A stretch of DNA of 64,000 nucleotides from Haberlea rhodopensis (taxonomy: Eukaryota > Streptophyta > Magnoliopsida > Lamiales > Gesneriaceae), in contig CAJQUN010000417.1 in the NCBI GenBank assembly GCA_907163345.1, forward strand, positions 1 through 64,000, given 5' to 3'. A model generated the notes under the pieces. The model made no database searches, had not been told where the DNA came from, and saw only the letters and a list, made by a program, of their open reading frames with translations. Below are positions 22,772-33,882 of the stretch, piece by piece (within the stretch, counting starts at the first letter, position 1; each line of letters starts with the position of its first letter). The position numbers and the translations under genes were made by a program.

Positions 22772-23335
22772 TCACCATATCGAAACTAAACATAAAAACA
22801 TACCAGAGAATAGTTCCGGATAGTGCTGCACCATATGCCGTTCCATCTCCCACGTAGCCTCCTCGACACCCCGACGATCCCACTGAACTTTGACCATCGG
22901 TATGACTTTGCTTCGTACTCTGCGATCCTCTCGATCCAGAATTCTGATTGGTCATTCTACGTAGGACACATCTGAGTCTAACTGTACTTCAGTAGGCTGT
23001 AAGACATGAGACGGATCTGGCTCGTACTTCCTTAACATAGAGACATGGAAAACATCGTGTATGCCAGATAAAGATGGCGCTAGAGCCAAACGATAAGCCA
23101 ATGTACCGATTCGCTGTAACACTTCATATGGCCCGACATACCTCGGAGATAACTTTCCCCGCATCCCAAAACGAACCACACCCCTGAAGGGCGAGATCTT
23201 TAAGAAGACCCTGTCTCCTAACTGGAATTCCAGCGGTCGTCGCCGCTTATTGGCATAGGCTGCTTGCCTATCCTGGGCCGCTTTCATCTTTTGGCGTATT
23301 ATCTTAATCTTTTCTTCCATGTCCTTGATCATATC
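22772..23335 (-). pseudogene. pol: Element D pol, last part: integrase tail and chromodomain
   Basis: The minus frame 22952-23332 carries the integrase C-terminal part (KISPFRGVVRFGMRGKLSPR, VFHVSMLRKYEPDPSH). A TGA at 22949-22951 replaces the CGA found in relatives. The same frame then continues through the chromodomain (QWDRRGVEEATWEMERHM) to a stop at 22772. The upstream part lies beyond element E, from 32559. Confidence 0.9.
23331..23335. repeat. Target-site duplication of E, left copy
   Basis: ATATC here and at 32554-32558. Joining the two flanks restores the integrase reading of D. Confidence 0.97.
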
Positions 23336-23664
23336 TGTGATGACCAGGGATTATAGGTGTTAATCCCGGAGTATTAATAATCCCTAAAGTGGTTTTACGT
23401 GACGATTTGGAGTTTAATTGAGGTATTGGGCCTTCTGGGCTCGTTTATTTGGGCAGTTGGGATCGTTGGATCCAGAGGTTGAGATTGTATTCACATTACG
23501 GTGTAAAACCTAAGAGTTGGGTTTTTGATGTGTCTCGGAATCTCGGGTGCTGTGTGAGCACCGGTAGGGGGTTTTGGAGTTAGAGAGAGAGTTTTTGAAA
23601 ACAGATGATTTTTAAGGAATCATGATGTATTTGTGGGGCTATTAATTTTTCGGGGTATTTTTGC

Positions 23665-23672
23665 TATAAATA
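23665..23672 (+). promoter_or_regulatory. TATA box of E 5' LTR
   Basis: TATAAATA in U3; transcription would start about 30 bp downstream, near the pyrimidine-rich leader. The 3' LTR has the same box at 30247-30254. Confidence 0.75.
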
Positions 23673-24828
23673 CCATTTGAACCCAAGATTTTAAGAGAAA
23701 TTTCATTTCAGCCCCAAATCTTTTCTTTCTCCTCCCTGCGTGCGATTCCCGTCACCTCCCCTGCCCCGCCGTTTCAGGCGCTCCGCCAGTCGCCGTCCGG
23801 CCGCCGATCGGCGCGTGCGACCTACCCACGGCTTCGTCTCGACGAGGCGCTCCTTTCCCCTCTGCCAATTGAAAGTTTCGTCGCGTGTGGAAGTCGGATT
23901 TTGCTGGTAAGCGTCGATCCCCAATTTCTAGGGTTCTTCGATTTTCGTTTGTTTTTGCTTCCGATTTCGTTGGGTAATCTCCCTTAACCCTTGTTCGTCT
24001 TTTTCGTGCATTTCCCTGCTTTATTCGGTGGTTAAGGTCGAAATTATTTTCGAAAATTGGTAGGGTTTGGTTCGAATTTTGGGGGTTTTTGGCAGGGGTA
24101 TTATTTCGTGCAATTGATCGATTTTTGCATGTTTTAAGAGTATTATGATGCTGGATTGAGATCGAATTGAGAAGCTTTGGTTCAAATTTGAAGAATTTTA
24201 AGAGTTGGGATTTAAAGGCTTGTTTGGGTTCGATTTTAAGGGGGTTGAGTTCGAAAATGGGGAGTTTTTGTCAAGGGATGTTGATTCTTGCTTGGATAGC
24301 TTAATTGACATTTTAGATGAATTATGGTATTTAATTGGGTTCGAAATTGTGAGATTAGGGTTCGATTTTTGTAGGGCATTCTTGAACAAATTTCGATATT
24401 GTCTCATTTATTTCCTTCCCTGCATGTACCCTGCCCCGGGTCTTTTAAGAGGATAATTGTCGTGTATTGACAATGTTGTGAGGGATATGGGTGTGCTTGA
24501 GCATAGGTTACATGTTCGTAAATAATTGTGAATTATTTGTCGTGTTAGCACATCATTCCTCGGGGCATGGAACTCGAGCAAGGCTTGGCTCGGACTTCGG
24601 AGATTTAAGGTACGTGCGACGTACGAGCATTTCTATATGTTAGGGCATTTGTGAATGCATAATGAAATTCGATTTCATTGAATAATCGCGCATGAGGATT
24701 ATATATATATGTTGATATAGCCAAGGAATGACCCAAATCTTGATATCGCCGCTTGTAGCGTGCGTGACCCTAGAGTAGGATGACTCTTACATGATATATG
24801 GGGTACTGGGTTTATATGACCATTGTAG

Positions 24829-24991
24829 GGCATTTGAGATGCCTGAGAATGATCGTGGGATCATGTATTCATTATAAGACATTTTAGATGTCTGGGTATA
24901 ATGAAGATTTGGTAAAATAAATGCTAGGCATTTGAGCTATCTGTGATTGATAGCGAGGTTGTGAAATCAGTATTAGATATTGAGATATCTA
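24829..24991 (+). repeat. Hairpin cluster, E 5' LTR
   Basis: Five consecutive dyads: GGCAT-TTGAG-ATGCC; ATGATC-GTGG-GATCAT (24849-24864); a long one with arms TTCATTATA/TATAATGAA (24868-24876, 24897-24905) enclosing AGACAT/ATGTCT; GCTATC/GATAGC; and AGATAT-TGAG-ATATCT. The 3' LTR repeats the cluster at about 31414-31576. Confidence 0.88.
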
Positions 24992-25972
24992 TATTTGCAT
25001 GTTTAATGAGTTGCAACCACTATCTGTTGATATTCGAGTATTAGGCATGCGATGAGTTAATCAATGCGTTGATTTACTGATTTTTGAGATTTGATGAGTT
25101 TGATGATTGTGAGAACAGGGACAGTACACGGAATCCCGGATGAGGATGTTGCCATCCAGGGAGTATCATTTAAATTTCATTACTATTTACTTGTGTTGTA
25201 AATTATGAAATTCATTATTGTGATTATGAGATTTTGTGTATTGGTATGCTCACCCCGTTGGGGGCTGTCTCTGTTGGGGCAGGTGAACAGGTGCATCGAT
25301 GGCTGTGGAGCTGAGCTCGAGCTGTTGATTGGATGTACTCACAGGATCGTGGTACCAGGGCTTGATGGAGCACGGTATCGTATAGAGTACTTATATACAC
25401 CCGAGCTTTATATACACATTTATGATGCTCGCATGTGAGCACGGACATTCTTGTATATGGGTTGTATATAAAGGCATGAGCCTTCCTCTCTTTCATTATA
25501 TGTTGCATGCAATTGTGGTAGAATTGCTAATGATATGAGAGTCGTTAGTGTATTATGTGGGTGTTGAGACCCATTATGTCGTCATATGTATGATGTCTTC
25601 CCTGGCTGGGAATTTACTTTGTATTACTGCTGTCTGATGAGTATTATGTTTTCCCTGGCCGGGAATTATATTATGTGTTGTGCTTTTATTTCGGGATAGC
25701 TCTATTTATGGGGAGACTCTGCCCAAATTTTTATAAAAGTCCACAATGTGAAAAGTGGCAAAAAGGGATGGTATTGGGCGAACTTTGTGAGTCTATTTCG
25801 TTGTTAGGCTGATGACCTTATAACATTGAGTGTTAAAGGAATTATTTTGAAATTGCCATGCAATGATAGAGTATCATCTGAGCTTCCCGATTGACTTTTT
25901 ATTGAAAGCATGTGCCACACATAGTGGTTAATACACTAATTATGGTTTAAGGGCTTGGGGTCCTTACATTAG

Positions 25973-25989
25973 TGGTATCAGAGCAGTGG
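25973..25989 (+). promoter_or_regulatory. Primer-binding site of E
   Basis: TGGTATCAGAGCAGTGG lies 4 nt after the LTR, a full match to the initiator tRNA-Met type. Confidence 0.93.
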
Positions 25990-26574
25990 TTGCTCATTGG
26001 GGCTGTTAAGGGCCTAAGAATTTATTGATAGCACATACTTATGCATGATGGCATTAATGTTGTATGACACAACTAGTTGTTTATGTGCTTTCTCTGATAT
26101 GAAAAGTGGTGTTGCTAATCAGTGTGATTGCAGGAATCGTGTGCGACGCGATATGATGGCATTAGTGGTAATGTCTGGCACTCCGTATGTTACGTGCCAA
26201 GGAATCTGATTATTGTGAGAAAATCAGGTAAAGGGATATTTCCGAGGTAACATGTCTTGGTATACGTATTGACTTGCAAGTGGTTGCAAATATGCATTGG
26301 ATGTGTGATGCATAGCGTATATGGCTATTGTTGCTAACCATGATGGTTGCAGGTTACAGGAAATATGGAGTATAAAAAGGAATGATGATTATACATTCCA
26401 GGAGTCTTGCTTATCACAGTGAGAATTTTTATACTTATTTTTATACCGCTAAATGTGGAGCGGGAGGGGGGAGGCTCGCTTGCACATTGAGGCGGGGTAT
26501 ACCATACGAAGCGAGGATGAGATACCGCTTGTATGAAGAAGCGAGGATGAGATGCCGCTTGTTAGGATGATGAT

Positions 26575-26930
26575 TCATTCCTTTGTGATGACACGGATGA
26601 TAGCGATGATGTATTCCGCTGTGTCGAGGATGATGATTCATTCCTTTGTGATGACACGGATGATAGCGGTGATGTGTCCCGCTGTGTCGATTATATTCAT
26701 TTCATTGTGATGACACGGATGATAGCGGTGATGTGTCCCGCTGTGTCGATTATATTCATTTCATTGTGATGACACGGATGATAGCGGTGATGTGTCCCGC
26801 TGTGTCGATTATATTCATTTCATTGTGATGACACGGATGATAGCGGTGATGTGTCCCGCTGTGTCGATTATATTCATTTCATTGTGATGACGCGGATGAT
26901 AGCGGTGATGTGTCCCGCTGTGTCGATTTA
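26575..26930 (+). repeat. About 60-bp tandem repeat with nested hairpins
   Basis: Six units begin with GACACGGATGATAGCGG and end CCCGCTGTGTC. Outer stem GACAC/GTGTC encloses inner stem AGCGG/CCGCT. The last four or five units are nearly identical. Confidence 0.9.
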
Positions 26931-27450
26931 TATGTATTGGCGATGGTTCATTCCGCCAGGTGTATTGATAGCGATGATTCATTCCGCTATATTGATTGGC
27001 GATGGTTCATTCCGCCAGGTGTATTTATAGCGACGGTTCATTCCGCTATATTGATTGGCGAGGGTTCATTCCGCCAGGTGTATTTATAGCGACGGTTCAT
27101 TCCGCTATATTGATTTGCGATGGTTTATACCGCCGGACACGGATGATAGCGGTGGTGTGTTCCGCTGTGTCGATGATGATGATTCACCTCTTTCTGATTA
27201 TTGGTGATGATTCGTGCCGTCGTATATATAGATAGCGATGCCTCTTTCCGCTATTATGTGGACGATGATTCATGCTCAGGTGTGTAGCGAGGTTTCATGC
27301 CACTTATTATATGACGAGGTGTCATGCCGTCGATTCTACAGCGAGGGATTGTGCCGCTATGTACTCAGCACAGGATTTTGCCGCCTTCGAGCGATGGGTG
27401 CTGATTTTGTACTATTATTGAGCGACGGAGACAGGTATGCCGCTATATTG
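26931..27450 (+). repeat. Degenerate GCG..CGC mini-hairpin repeats
   Basis: Shorter units such as GGCG-ATGGTTCATTC-CGCC and AGCG-ACGGTTCATTC-CGCT alternate at about 30-bp spacing to about 27120 and then become irregular. The first stem base pair varies (G-C or A-T) while the centre stays constant. Confidence 0.8.
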
Positions 27451-29882
27451 TTAGCGATGAGGTATGAGATATTGCTATTCTATTGGCTTTATTGTATCTG
27501 GCATGCGTTGATATACATGTTTTATTATGCCTATTTTACTAGCATGATGGTGGATGACATGTATCGTCACTAGTTGACAATGCCTTAGATGCCATGAGTT
27601 GGCATGTATCGTCACAGGATGACGATGACGATGGTGTAGGAGATGTCTTATTAGACATGCATCATCGTTACGATGATCGATGCGTTGAGCATACGTATTC
27701 AGTGGTATGCCTTGGGTGCCAGTACCGAGCACAAGGTGGTGTGTGCGGCACCGATTGACGTGATCCTTATACCGAGCGGGTTGCTCGAGGAATGGTTGGA
27801 TGCGCTGTACATGTGATTGTACCGCAGCTTACGTTTGGGGTGATCATTTTACGAGTGGTGATACCCTTGAGGTATGCTCGTTGGAATGGCTCTTGGCCAT
27901 GTGATTTGACGACAGGAGTAATCATGAGGAAATTACTCGCTTTCTGTCGATGTGACATGTGGTAGACATGGTCACACCACCCATGAGGGTGTAGGATGAG
28001 TCCTAAGGGAGTAGGATCAGGTTATGTTAAGTACATAGGGACATTGGAGTGTCCAGGGTATATCAGCATTAGAGGAACGTTGGGTGCAGACCCACTACTC
28101 TATTGATTTTCCTCCCACGGTATGGTGTGCCGTACGGAAACATCCGTCTTGTTGGTAGGTTTGAGGTAAACCTAAAGAGACGGAGACTAGGTTGTCTGCC
28201 GCGTGTGTGCAGCACCATGATGGGCTTGCTAGAGCCGTTATACTGCTCGTTGGAACCAAGTTGGCAAATCGTAAGGTGATACGATGTGGATTGTGGTGGA
28301 CTCTAGTAGTCACCATGTCATTTGAGGTTGAGGTGGTGTATGCCTCACTGAAACGTGTATACGTTTATGTTTAATCTTGGTGAGACTTGTCTGGGACAGC
28401 TCAGGATGTTGGAGTACCAACAAGAGAGTCATCAGGTCGTTATTGACTCAATCTAAGGGAACCCGTGTATTAGGGATACAATGGGTGTTATTATATCCAG
28501 TTTTTCCGAACGATGGTTCGAGACTTGTGGATCTCGAGTTCGATGGCGCTTCCCTTGCGAGGAAGGAGGTAGTATTATACCCATTTGGGAATCTTTGAAA
28601 GATTCGGTAAGTTGGTACAAGTGGTGTTGATTTTGGGAATCACACCGTGTATTGTTAATCGTCGATTTTCATCCTCCACTGAGTAAGGAATGACTCAGAA
28701 TTGACGGTTGTGTTCGGGGCTTAGGGATATGTGGTAGATACCCGAGCCGAGTGCATTGAGTATGCATGCGATATCAGTGCTTAGGCAGTTATACCGGTGA
28801 GTATACGGATGCCAGTTATTGATTTCCTCTCTGTTAAGCATAGAGTTATGCTATTTTAGGAGGGTTAAATCTCTGATGAGATATGGAACACCTTGAGATT
28901 GGGAGTCTGCATGGCACGATGATTATGAGGAATGATCGTGAAGTTAGTTGACTCCCTTGAGGAGGGATTTTCTTGTGAGGGTTAAGGTATTTCCCTTATT
29001 GGTGTTTTCCTTCGAGTTATGCGACAGCCTTCCCAAGTTTGGATTGTTAAATCCGAGGATTTTCAAGGGATGGCAGGATTTCGGATTGGTTGAGTGTCGC
29101 TGACGACACAAGCGTTGAGGATGCAATGGGTTTATTGCATGCCCCTTAAGAATTTTAAACTCTGCGGAGTCTCGGTTGTTATTTATGATCAGGACGTGAT
29201 TCTTGGAACATCCGGAGGTGGACATCTTGTGAGATGTCTTTTGTTTGAATTTGTGGCCGTGAGTTGCCCAAATTAAGTTGCAATGAGGCGACTACTCCTT
29301 CGATGGAGAAAGTTTGAAAGTGGAAACCAGGTCTGGTATGTGTACACCGTGGTTGTACTAGTGTTTCCCTCGTAACGATGTATGTTAGACATCGTAAGTC
29401 ATAGTAAAATATCATTGGATGATATCTACGATAGAATCAAGAGCGATTCGAATCCTTGCAGTTTCAGTTGACTAACTGCTTTTGGACTGTTAGCGTTGAA
29501 TTGTGCTGACGCTCTTTGACGTTATGATGGATTTGGAAGTCTATTCCACTCCAGAGTTTGACACGAGGTCAACGTTCTTACGGTTGAGGTGTCATTCAGG
29601 ATGTGTTCGTACTGTTGTATTAGAACGAAGGATGACTGTCTGATCTACAGTCGTAAGTATCAGTTGTTTCGCAGTCATGAGGGACTGACTTTTGGGATGA
29701 CCCGCATCGAGGTACGTTTTACCTCTTGGGTGATATGTTGGTTTTGGTATGTCGCTCTGTTTCAGAGTTAGATGAGAGGTAAGTATCCTCGCGTTTATTA
29801 ATACGATTCTGATATGGTCAGGAATCGAGGTGATGGCTTCATGTTGTTGTGTAGCCTGGGTGTTACGTGATACACCAGTGCT

Positions 29883-29917
29883 AATTTCGAGGACGAAATT
29901 CTTTTAGTGGGGGATAT
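29883..29917 (+). promoter_or_regulatory. AATTTCG/CGAAATT stem and polypurine tract of E
   Basis: Arms 29883-29889 and 29894-29900 enclose loop AGGA. The outer pair is A-T instead of the G-C of A, B and D, so pairing is kept. AGTGGGGGATAT (29906-29917) abuts the LTR. Confidence 0.85.
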
Positions 29918-32553
29918 TGTGATGACCAGGGATTATAGGTGTTAATCCCGGAGTATTAATAATCCCTAAAGTGGTTTTACGTGACGATTTGGAGTTTAAT
30001 TGAGGTATTGGGCCTTCTGGGCTCGTTTATTTGGGCAGTTGGGATCGTTGGATCCAGAGGTTGAGATTGTATTCACATTACGGTGTAAAACCTAAGAGTT
30101 GGGTTTTTGATGTGTCTCGGAATCTCGGGTGCTGTGTGAGCACCGGTAGGGGGTTTTGGAGTTAGAGAGAGAGTTTTTGAAAACAGATGATTTTTAAGGA
30201 ATCATGATGTATTTGTGGGGCTATTAATTTTTCGGGGTATTTTTGCTATAAATACCATTTGAACCCAAGATTTTAAGAGAAATTTCATTTCAGCCCCAAA
30301 TCTTTTCTTTCTCCTCCCTGCGTGCGATTCCCGTCACCTCCCCTGCCCCGCCGTTTCAGGCGCTCCGCCAGTCGCCGTCCGGCCGCCGATCGGCGCGTGC
30401 GACCTACCCACGGCTTCGTCTCGACGAGGCGCTCCTTTCCCCTCTGCCAATTGAAAGTTTCGTCGCGTGTGGAAGTCGGATTTTGCTGGTAAGCGTCGAT
30501 CCCCAATTTCTAGGGTTCTTCGATTTTCGTTTGTTTTTGCTTCCGATTTCGTTGGGTAATCTCCCTTAACCCTTGTTCGTCTTTTTCGTGCATTTCCCTG
30601 CTTTATTCGGTGGTTAAGGTTCGAAATTATTTTCGAAAATTGGTAGGGTTTGGTTCGAATTTTGGGGGTTTTTGGCAGGGGTATTATTTCGTGCAATTGA
30701 TCGATTTTTGCATGTTTTAAGAGTATTATGATGCTGGATTGAGATCGAATTGAGAAGCTTTGGTTCAAATTTGAAGAATTTTAAGAGTTGGGATTTAAAG
30801 GCTTGTTTGGGTTCGATTTTAAGGGGGTTGAGTTCGAAAATGGGGAGTTTTTGTCAAGGGATGTTGATTCTTGCTTGGATAGCTTAATTGACATTTTAGA
30901 TGAATTATGGTATTTAATTGGGTTCGAAATTGTGAGATTAGGGTTCGATTTTTGTAGGGCATTCTTGAACAAATTTCGATATTGTCTCATTTATTTCCTT
31001 CCCTGCATGTACCCTGCCCCGGGTCTTTTAAGAGGATAATTGTCGTGTATTGACAATGTTGTGAGGGATATGGGTGTGCTTGAGCATAGGTTACATGTTC
31101 GTAAATAATTGTGAATTATTTGTCGTGTTAGCACATCATTCCTCGAGGCATGGAACTCGAGCAAGGCTTGGCTCGGACTTCGGAGATTTAAGGTACGTGC
31201 GACGTACGAGCATTTCTATATGTTAGGGCATTTGTGAATGCATAATGAAATTCGATTTCATTGAATAATCGCGCATGAGGATTATATATATATATGTTGA
31301 TATAGCCAAGGAATGACCCAAATCTTGATATCGCCGCTTGTAGCGTGCGTGACCCTAGAGTAGGATGACTCTTACATGATATATGGGGTACTGGGTTTAT
31401 ATGACCATTGTAGGGCATTTGAGATGCCTGAGAATGATCGTGGGATCATGTATTCATTATAAGACATTTGAGATGTCTGGGTATAATGAAGATTTGGTAA
31501 AATAAATGCTAGGCATTTGAGCTATCTGTGATTGATAGCGAGGTTGTGAAATCAGTATTAGATATTGAGATATCTATATTTGCATGTTTAATGAGTTGCA
31601 ACCACTATCTGTTGATATTCGAGTATTAGGCATGCGATGAGTTAATCAATGCGTTGATTTACTGATTTTTGAGATTTGATGAGTTTGATGATTGTGAGAA
31701 CAGGGACAGTACACGGAATCCCGGATGAGGATGTTGCCATCCAGGGAGTATCATTTAAATTTCATTACTATTTACTTGTGTTGTAAATTATGAAATTCAT
31801 TATTGTGATTATGAGATTTTGTGTATTGGTATGCTCACCCCGTTGGGGGCTGTCTCTGTTGGGGCAGGTGAACAGGTGCATCGATGGCTGTGGAGCTGAG
31901 CTCGAGCTGTTGATTGGATGTACTCACAGGATCGTGGTACCAGGGCTTGATGGAGCACGGTATCGTATAGAGTACTTATATACACCCGAGCTTTATATAC
32001 ACATTTATGATGCTCGCATGTGAGCACGGACATTCTTGTATATGGGTTGTATATAAAGGCATGAGCCTTCCTCTCTTTCATTATATGTTGCATGCAATTG
32101 TGGTAGAATTGCTAATGATATGAGAGTCGTTAGTGTATTATGTGGGTGTTGAGACCCATTATGTCGTCATATGTATGATGTCTTCCCTGGCTGGGAATTT
32201 ACTTTGTATTACTGCTGTCTGATGAGTATTATGTTTTCCCTGGCTGGGAATTATATTATGTGTTGTGCTTTTATTTCGGGATAGCTCTATTTATGGGGAG
32301 ACTCTGCCCAAATTTTTATAAAAGTCCACAATGTGAAAAGTGGCAAAAAGGGATGGTATTGGGCGAACTTTGTGAGTCTATTTCGTTGTTAGGCTGATGA
32401 CCTTATAACATTGAGTGTTAAAGGAATTATTTTGAAATTGCCATGCAATGATAGAGTATCATCTGAGCTTCCCGATTGACTTTTTATTGAAAGCATGTGC
32501 CACACATAGTGGTTAATACACTAATTATGGTTTAAGGGCTTGGGGTCCTTACA
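29918..32553 (+). repeat. 3' LTR of element E
   Basis: Nearly identical to 23336-25968. Differences I noticed: one extra T near 30620, G/A near 31146, a 2-bp longer AT run near 31285-31296, T/G near 31468 and C/T near 32245. Confidence 0.96.
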
Positions 32554-32558
32554 ATATC
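32554..32558. repeat. Target-site duplication of E, right copy
   Basis: ATATC, identical to 23331-23335. Confidence 0.97.
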
Positions 32559-33882
32559 CGGTCCTCCGACCTCTTTGCTAGTCAAGTCCTCCCAATACAG
32601 CGGTGATCTACATCGTCGTCCATACATAGCTTCAAAAGGAGCCATTTGAATGCTCGCCTGATAACTGTTATTATAGGAGAACTCCACCAACGGCACTGAA
32701 TCCTGCCACGGAGTATCAAACTCCAAAATACATGCCCTCAACATGTCCTCGAGCGTCTGAATGGTACGCTCCATTTGGCCATCTGTCTGAGGGTGATAGG
32801 CCGTACTCAGTCTCACCTCTGTGCCCAAAGCTGTCTGGAGACCCTCCCAGAAATGTGAAGTGAACCTCGGGTCTCTGTCAGACACTATCGAGACTGGAAT
32901 ACCATGCAATCTCACCACATCCCGTATATACATCTGGGCCATCTTCAAGTATGTATATGACATACTGTAAGGGATGAAGTGAGCCACCTTCGTCAGCCTA
33001 TCCACGACCACCCAGATCGCATCAAATCATGAGGCCGTCCTTGACAAGTGGGTCACGAAGTCCATAGATATATGCTCCCACTTCCATTCAGGTACCTCTA
33101 AGCTCTTCAGCTCGCCACCAGGCCTCTGCCTCTCTGCCTTTACCTGCTGGCAGATCAAACATCTTTTAACAAATGCAGTCACACCACGCTTCATGCGCCT
33201 CCACCAGAATTGACCGCATAGGTCTTTGTACATCTTTCTTCCTCCTGGGTGGATACTGAACCGACTACTGTGAGTCGTTCCAATATTCCTCTACGTAACT
33301 CTGGTGTATCTAGGAATACCCATCGGTTGCCCAGTCTCAAAGAATCATCCACAGCCACTCTGAACTTGGATGGCTGACCCTGAAGTACCAACGACGTCCA
33401 TCTCTGAACCTCATCATCCGACCTCTGGGCCTTCCTGATTGCCTCAAATATATATGGCTCCACCAATAAGGTCGACACTCACAGAGGCGACGTGTCTACA
33501 TCGAAATCATAGCCCATATGGCAATAAGAAGTCATCAAAGCCAACAAACACATGACATCCTCTGCAGTACTCTTCACCTTCCGACTTAAGGCGTCTGCTA
33601 TTAAGTTCGCTTTACCGGGATGATACTCAATCTCACAGTCATAGTCTTTGAGTAATCCATCCACCTTCTTTGCCTCATATTCAACTCTGCCTGAGTGAAT
33701 AAGAACTCCAGGCTCTTATGGTCAGTAAAGATGGTAAATGAAGTACCATAAAGATAATGCCGCCAAATCTTTAAGGCGAAGATGATAGCCGCCAGCTCCA
33801 AGTCATGAACTGGGTATCTGGTGTCATGAGGCTTCAACTGCCTCGAAGCATAAGCCACCACGTGCTTATCTTGCATCAACAC
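32559..33882 (-). pseudogene. pol: Element D pol, middle part: RNase H end and integrase
   Basis: The minus strand continues D's pol between E and F. RNase H motifs HVVAYASRQL, TDHKSLEFL and ADALSRK are in 33601-33882. The integrase zinc finger (CLICQQVKA) is near 33145, and MDFVTHLSRTAS, SDRDPRFTSHFW and HPQTDGQMERT follow down to 32559. Frameshifts near 33665, 33480, 33260 and 33030 break it into at least five frames. None of the catalytic segments I could read is itself replaced. Confidence 0.9.
33878..33882. repeat. Target-site duplication of F, left copy
   Basis: AACAC here and at 42940-42944. Removing F joins D's RNase H frame (GLGCVLMQDKHV). Confidence 0.95.

Larger units (their letters stand above)
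23336..25968 (+). repeat. 5' LTR of element E
   Basis: It runs from TGTGATGACCAGGG to GGGGTCCTTACA. A TATA box, GCTATAAATACC, is at 23663-23674. A pyrimidine-rich, GC-rich leader (about 23715-23860) is followed by a strong splice-donor-like CTGGTAAGC (about 23906-23914). Further on: GTACGT-GCG-ACGTAC (near 24610-24625), hairpins (24829-24991), the ACAGGGACAGT box (near 25117), and CTCACCCCGTTGGGGGCTG (near 25248). Confidence 0.95.
25990..29882 (+). other. Non-coding internal region of E
   Basis: About 3.9 kb between PBS and the pre-PPT stem. The longest frame from any start is about 111 codons, lies in tandem repeat DNA and resembles no retroelement protein. The leader (to about 26360) keeps the GATGGTTGCAG feature seen before gag in relatives. 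The stretch 26455-27450 is built of GCG..CGC repeats; 27450-29882 is unique sequence with no recognised domain. Confidence 0.85.
23336..32553 (+). mobile_element. Element E: non-autonomous LTR retrotransposon (LARD-type), very young
   Basis: Two LTRs of 2633 and 2636 bp flank a 3.95 kb internal region. By eye I found only about five differences between the LTRs: three substitutions plus one 1-bp and one 2-bp indel. PBS and polypurine tract are intact and the TSD is perfect, yet no gag or pol frame exists inside. It inserted in the antisense direction into the integrase region of D. Mobility must depend on proteins from another element; the conserved pre-PPT stem points to Tekay/Del relatives as donors (inference). 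Confidence 0.93.

Noticed and set aside
24205..24456. 83-codon plus-strand frame in E's 5' LTR, repeated at 30788-31039.
   Set aside because: Both copies are identical because the LTRs are; no domain is recognisable and the frame lies in the non-coding leader.
27238..27573. 111-codon frame in E's interior.
   Set aside because: It spans degenerate GCG..CGC repeats and has no retroelement or other domain.
29589..29771. Peptide with DDCLIYSRK in E's interior, faintly like the RT motif FIDDILIYSR.
   Set aside because: The surrounding residues do not align with RT and the frame is only 60 codons; it could be a trace of pol but chance is as likely.
30334..30768. 144-codon minus-strand frame in E's 3' LTR.
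   Set aside because: It is broken in the 5' LTR by a single base difference and has no known motif; it is antisense to a GC-rich leader.
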